Shown: in pieces, positions 14,558-16,966 of the stretch
Numbering within the stretch: the stretch's first letter is position 1
Layout of the letters: every line of letters starts with the position of its first letter
Assembly: GCA_002506875.1 (NCBI GenBank)
Contig: DAYJ01000047.1
Location: 1 to 16,966, forward strand
Direction: 5' to 3'
Length of the DNA stretch: 16,966 nucleotides
Source: Euryarchaeota archaeon UBA40
GTDB lineage: Archaea; Thermoplasmatota; Poseidoniia; Poseidoniales; Thalassarchaeaceae
The notes under the pieces: model-generated
Databases searched by the model: none
Told to the model about the DNA's origin: nothing
Seen by the model: the letters and a program-made list of their open reading frames with translations, nothing else
Translations under genes and position numbers: made by a program

Positions 14558-16846
14558 ATGAGCAAGGACAATACTCTGGAACGGGACGCTCTTGAGTACC
14601 ACGAGGCAGCGCCTCAAGGGAAACTAACGGTTGTTCCGACAAAACCCCATTCTACCCAACGAGAACTCTCTCTTGCCTACTCGCCAGGTGTGGCATATCC
14701 TTGTCTTGAGATTGAGAAAGATGAGGCTAACGCTTACCGTTACACGGCGAAAGGAAATCTAGTTGCAGTAATCAGTAACGGCACGGCAGTTCTCGGACTG
14801 GGCAATATTGGAGCACTTGCCGGAAAACCAGTCATGGAAGGGAAGGGTTTGCTGTTCAAGGCCTTCGCCGATATCGATGTGTTTGACATCGAAGTAGATT
14901 CGGAAGACATCGACGATTTTGTTCAGACAGTAAAGAACATTGCACCAACCTTCGGAGGGATCAATTTGGAGGATATCAAAGCCCCAGAATGTTTCGAAAT
15001 AGAGCGACGGCTTGTCGAAGAGTTGGATATTCCAGTGATGCATGACGATCAACATGGCACAGCAATCATCTCGGGAGCTGCATTACTGAATGGTCTCGAA
15101 ATTGTTGATAAGAAAATTGAGGAGGTCAAAGTTGTTGTTCTTGGAGCCGGTGCAAGTGCAATCTCCTGTGCATCTCACTACATCCAACTCGGTGTTACTT
15201 TGGAGAATCTCATCATGTGCGATTCTGGTGGCATCATGAACAAGCGACGTCTGGACGCTGGTGAACTCAATGAGTACAAAGAAAAATTCGCACTTGATAT
15301 TGAAGACGGTACAATCAAGGATGCAATCAAGAATGCTGATGTCTTTCTCGGACTCTCAAAGGGTGGCCTCGTATCCAAATCTATGATTGCAAGTATGGCA
15401 CCCAACCCACTTGTTTTCGCAATGGCGAACCCTACGCCAGAAATCATGCCAGAAGATGTCGCTGAAGTGCGGGATGATGCGATTATGGCAACTGGTCGTT
15501 CAGATTATCCAAACCAAATCAACAACGTTCTCGGATTCCCTTACATCTTCCGTGGCGCCCTCGATGTTCGTGCTAAAGAAATCACTGAAGGTATGAAAAT
15601 GGCTGCAACACACGCCTTGGCTGCGCTCGCAAAGGAAACTGTGCCAGACCATGTGGCTGCGGCGTATGGGGGTACATCACTCCAATTTGGGCCCGGATAC
15701 CTTATTCCAAAGCCCTTCGATGAACGAGTCCTAATTTGGGAGGCTTCTGCTGTTGCCCAAGCGGCTGTCAATGAAGGTGTTGCGGAGGTTCAGCCTGAGG
15801 ATTTCGATATCATTGCATATCGTCGAGAACTAGAAGGGCGCCTCGGATTGACTCGTAGCCTGATGCGTGGAGTCATGAATCAAGCAAAATCAGATGTGAA
15901 ACGTATCGTATTCACTGAAGGTGATCATCCCACCGTCATCAAAGCAGCTGCAGAATGTGTTCGTGAAGGTATTTGCGCTCCAATCTTGTTAGGTCGAGAA
16001 TCTACAATTTCTGACCATAAAGAACGGCTTGGACTCTCCTTTGATTGCGAAGTTATCGATGTTAGAGATGACCCTCGTCGGAAGGGTATCTACTCCGATG
16101 TACTCAGCGAAAAGCGTGCCCGAAAGGGTGTAACAAGGGCAGATGCGGTGAGGATGTTACGATCGAGGACCTATTTCGGTTCAATGATGGTCGCTCAAGG
16201 CGATGCTGCCGGGCTTGTGGGAGGTATAGATCGTCACTATCCAGATATTCTCAGACCATGCCTCCATACAATTGGAACTGCAGATGATGTTGAACGACTC
16301 GTGGGAATGTACATGATGACAATCAAGGGTCAGTTACTCTTCATTGGTGATGCTACGATTAACATCTATCCTGATGCTGAAACGTTAGCTGAAATTGCAA
16401 TTGAAACTGCAAAGATGGCTCGTCGATTTGGAGTGAAGCCGGTAGTAGCTATGCTCTCATTCTCTAACTTTGGATCCTCAAAGGAATATCGGAGTACGCG
16501 AATCGAAGAGGCGATTCGTATCGTACGAGAACGTGACCCGAATCTAATTATTGATGGCCCCATGCAAGCAGACACTGCCTTGGTATCCGAAATTCAAGAA
16601 GAGTACCCATTCATGACATTCGAGGGGGCTGCGAATGTCCTAATCTGTCCAAACCTTGCTGCAGCAAACATTGGCTACAAATTGCTGCAACGCCTAGGTG
16701 GGGCAGAAGCCACAGGACCTATTCTAGAAGGTATGGCAAAGCCAGTCCAGGTGCTCCAGCGTGGCGATGGGGTGAGTGACGTCGTACGAATGGCAGCCAT
16801 TTGTGCCGTAGATGCTCAGCGCCATCAACGTGAACGATTGGACTAA
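14558..16846 (+). CDS. maeB: MaeB-type malic enzyme with C-terminal phosphotransacetylase-like domain
   Basis: It oxidatively decarboxylates malate to pyruvate and CO2, reducing NAD(P)+, in the cytoplasm. The 762-residue product matches the length of E. coli MaeB (759). The malic enzyme part (about 1-420) shows ELSLAYSPGVAYPC with the catalytic Tyr, NGTAVLGLGNIGALAGKPVMEGK and FKAFADIDVFDIEV with catalytic Lys residues, NLEDIKAPECFEIE and PVMHDDQHGTA with the metal ligands, and the nucleotide-binding VVVLGAGASAIS followed by FAMANPTPEI. From about 440 a phosphotransacetylase-like domain follows (RIVFTEGDHPTVIKAA, RTYFGSMMVAQGDAAGLVGG, DGPMQADTAL); in characterised MaeB proteins this domain mediates allosteric control by acetyl-CoA rather than acetyl transfer. 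Cofactor preference cannot be read safely. It is divergent from pyk, so both pyruvate-forming genes share one control region. Confidence 0.95.
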   Translation: MSKDNTLERDALEYHEAAPQGKLTVVPTKPHSTQRELSLAYSPGVAYPCLEIEKDEANAYRYTAKGNLVAVISNGTAVLGLGNIGALAGKPVMEGKGLLFKAFADIDVFDIEVDSEDIDDFVQTVKNIAPTFGGINLEDIKAPECFEIERRLVEELDIPVMHDDQHGTAIISGAALLNGLEIVDKKIEEVKVVVLGAGASAISCASHYIQLGVTLENLIMCDSGGIMNKRRLDAGELNEYKEKFALDIEDGTIKDAIKNADVFLGLSKGGLVSKSMIASMAPNPLVFAMANPTPEIMPEDVAEVRDDAIMATGRSDYPNQINNVLGFPYIFRGALDVRAKEITEGMKMAATHALAALAKETVPDHVAAAYGGTSLQFGPGYLIPKPFDERVLIWEASAVAQAAVNEGVAEVQPEDFDIIAYRRELEGRLGLTRSLMRGVMNQAKSDVKRIVFTEGDHPTVIKAAAECVREGICAPILLGRESTISDHKERLGLSFDCEVIDVRDDPRRKGIYSDVLSEKRARKGVTRADAVRMLRSRTYFGSMMVAQGDAAGLVGGIDRHYPDILRPCLHTIGTADDVERLVGMYMMTIKGQLLFIGDATINIYPDAETLAEIAIETAKMARRFGVKPVVAMLSFSNFGSSKEYRSTRIEEAIRIVRERDPNLIIDGPMQADTALVSEIQEEYPFMTFEGAANVLICPNLAAANIGYKLLQRLGGAEATGPILEGMAKPVQVLQRGDGVSDVVRMAAICAVDAQRHQRERLD

Positions 16847-16850
16847 TCTT

Positions 16851-16863
16851 TCGGCTCTGCCGA
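16851..16863 (+). terminator. Small hairpin TCGGC-TCT-GCCGA downstream of maeB
   Basis: A perfect 5-bp stem with a 3-nt loop begins 4 nt after the maeB stop codon. It is followed by TGGTTTC rather than a clean T-run. It may help to end the maeB transcript before the tRNA gene, but the evidence is weak. Confidence 0.3.
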
Positions 16864-16866
16864 TGG

Positions 16867-16876
16867 TTTCATGTGA
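16867..16876 (+). promoter_or_regulatory. Weak promoter-like box TTTCATGTGA before tRNA-Leu
   Basis: TTTCATGTGA ends exactly 25 nt before the mature 5' end of the tRNA and shares 6 of 10 positions with the pyk box TTTCTTTGAA, also 25 nt from its start. The spacing is right for an archaeal tRNA promoter, but the sequence match alone would not be convincing. Confidence 0.25.
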
Positions 16877-16901
16877 GGGGCGAAAGTCGTCGAATTCCCA
16901 A

Positions 16902-16966
16902 GCAGGGGTACCCGAGTGGTCAAAGGGGCTGGGATGAGGTCCCAGTGCGTAGTGCTTCGCAGGTTC
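16902..16966 (+). tRNA. tRNA-Leu (anticodon GAG), 3' part cut by window edge
   Basis: The visible 65 nt fit a type II tRNA. The acceptor 5' strand is GCAGGGG (16902-16908), then TA, a D arm with CCC pairing GGG and the GTGGTCAAAG loop, and an anticodon stem CTGGG/CCCAG (16929-16933 and 16941-16945) closing the loop ATGAGGT. The anticodon at 16936-16938 is GAG, which reads CUC/CUU leucine codons. The long variable arm (GCG-TAG-TGC plus TTC) and the T-arm start GCAGGTTC follow. The T-loop remainder and the 3' acceptor strand lie beyond the window. The variable arm and T-arm wording resemble haloarchaeal tRNA-Leu as I recall it. No intron is seen at the usual anticodon-loop site. Confidence 0.9.

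Overview
The window most likely comes from a marine planktonic euryarchaeon, with Marine Group II (Candidatus Poseidoniales) or a close relative the best guess. The evidence is circumstantial. There is a very large secreted or membrane protein made of beta-propeller blades and Fn3-like domains, and a small Asp/Gly-rich calcium-binding exoprotein. A type II tRNA-Leu has a GTAG...CTTCGCAGGTTC variable/T-arm region that looks archaeal. Two genes carry no Shine-Dalgarno signal where one is expected; instead a shared TCTTTGAA box lies exactly 25 nt before the start codon, as expected for leaderless archaeal transcripts. No marker gene settles the lineage.

Layout. Six genes lie on the minus strand; read in transcription order (right to left) they are: pyruvate kinase (pyk, 14422-12989); a 2847-residue propeller/Fn3 membrane protein (12903-4360); a class IV aminotransferase resembling 4-amino-4-deoxychorismate lyase (pabC, 4320-3586); a fused aminodeoxychorismate synthase, PabB then PabA (3610-1295); a small zinc-ribbon membrane protein (1257-895); and, after a 319-nt gap, a secreted Asp-rich calcium-binding repeat protein that runs off the left edge (575 to <1). 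On the plus strand a MaeB-type malic enzyme (14558-16846) is divergent from pyk and is followed by tRNA-Leu(GAG), which is cut by the right edge.

Functional themes. PabC and PabB-PabA together cover chorismate to p-aminobenzoate, the folate branch; pabC and pabB-pabA overlap and are surely co-transcribed. pyk and maeB share a 135-bp divergent control region. Both make pyruvate, from PEP and from malate, so the pair sits at the anaplerotic node. The giant gene separates pyk from the pab genes. Its product looks like a cell-surface receptor or adhesin: signal peptide, about 33 propeller blades (about 1600 residues), a spacer, six Fn3-like domains, one membrane helix, and a cytoplasmic tail of about 130 residues with a single canonical EF-hand loop. 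This resembles the extracellular half of a Bacteroidetes hybrid two-component sensor, but no kinase is attached. It is the most unusual item in the window.

No CRISPR array, insertion sequence, integrase or phage gene is visible.
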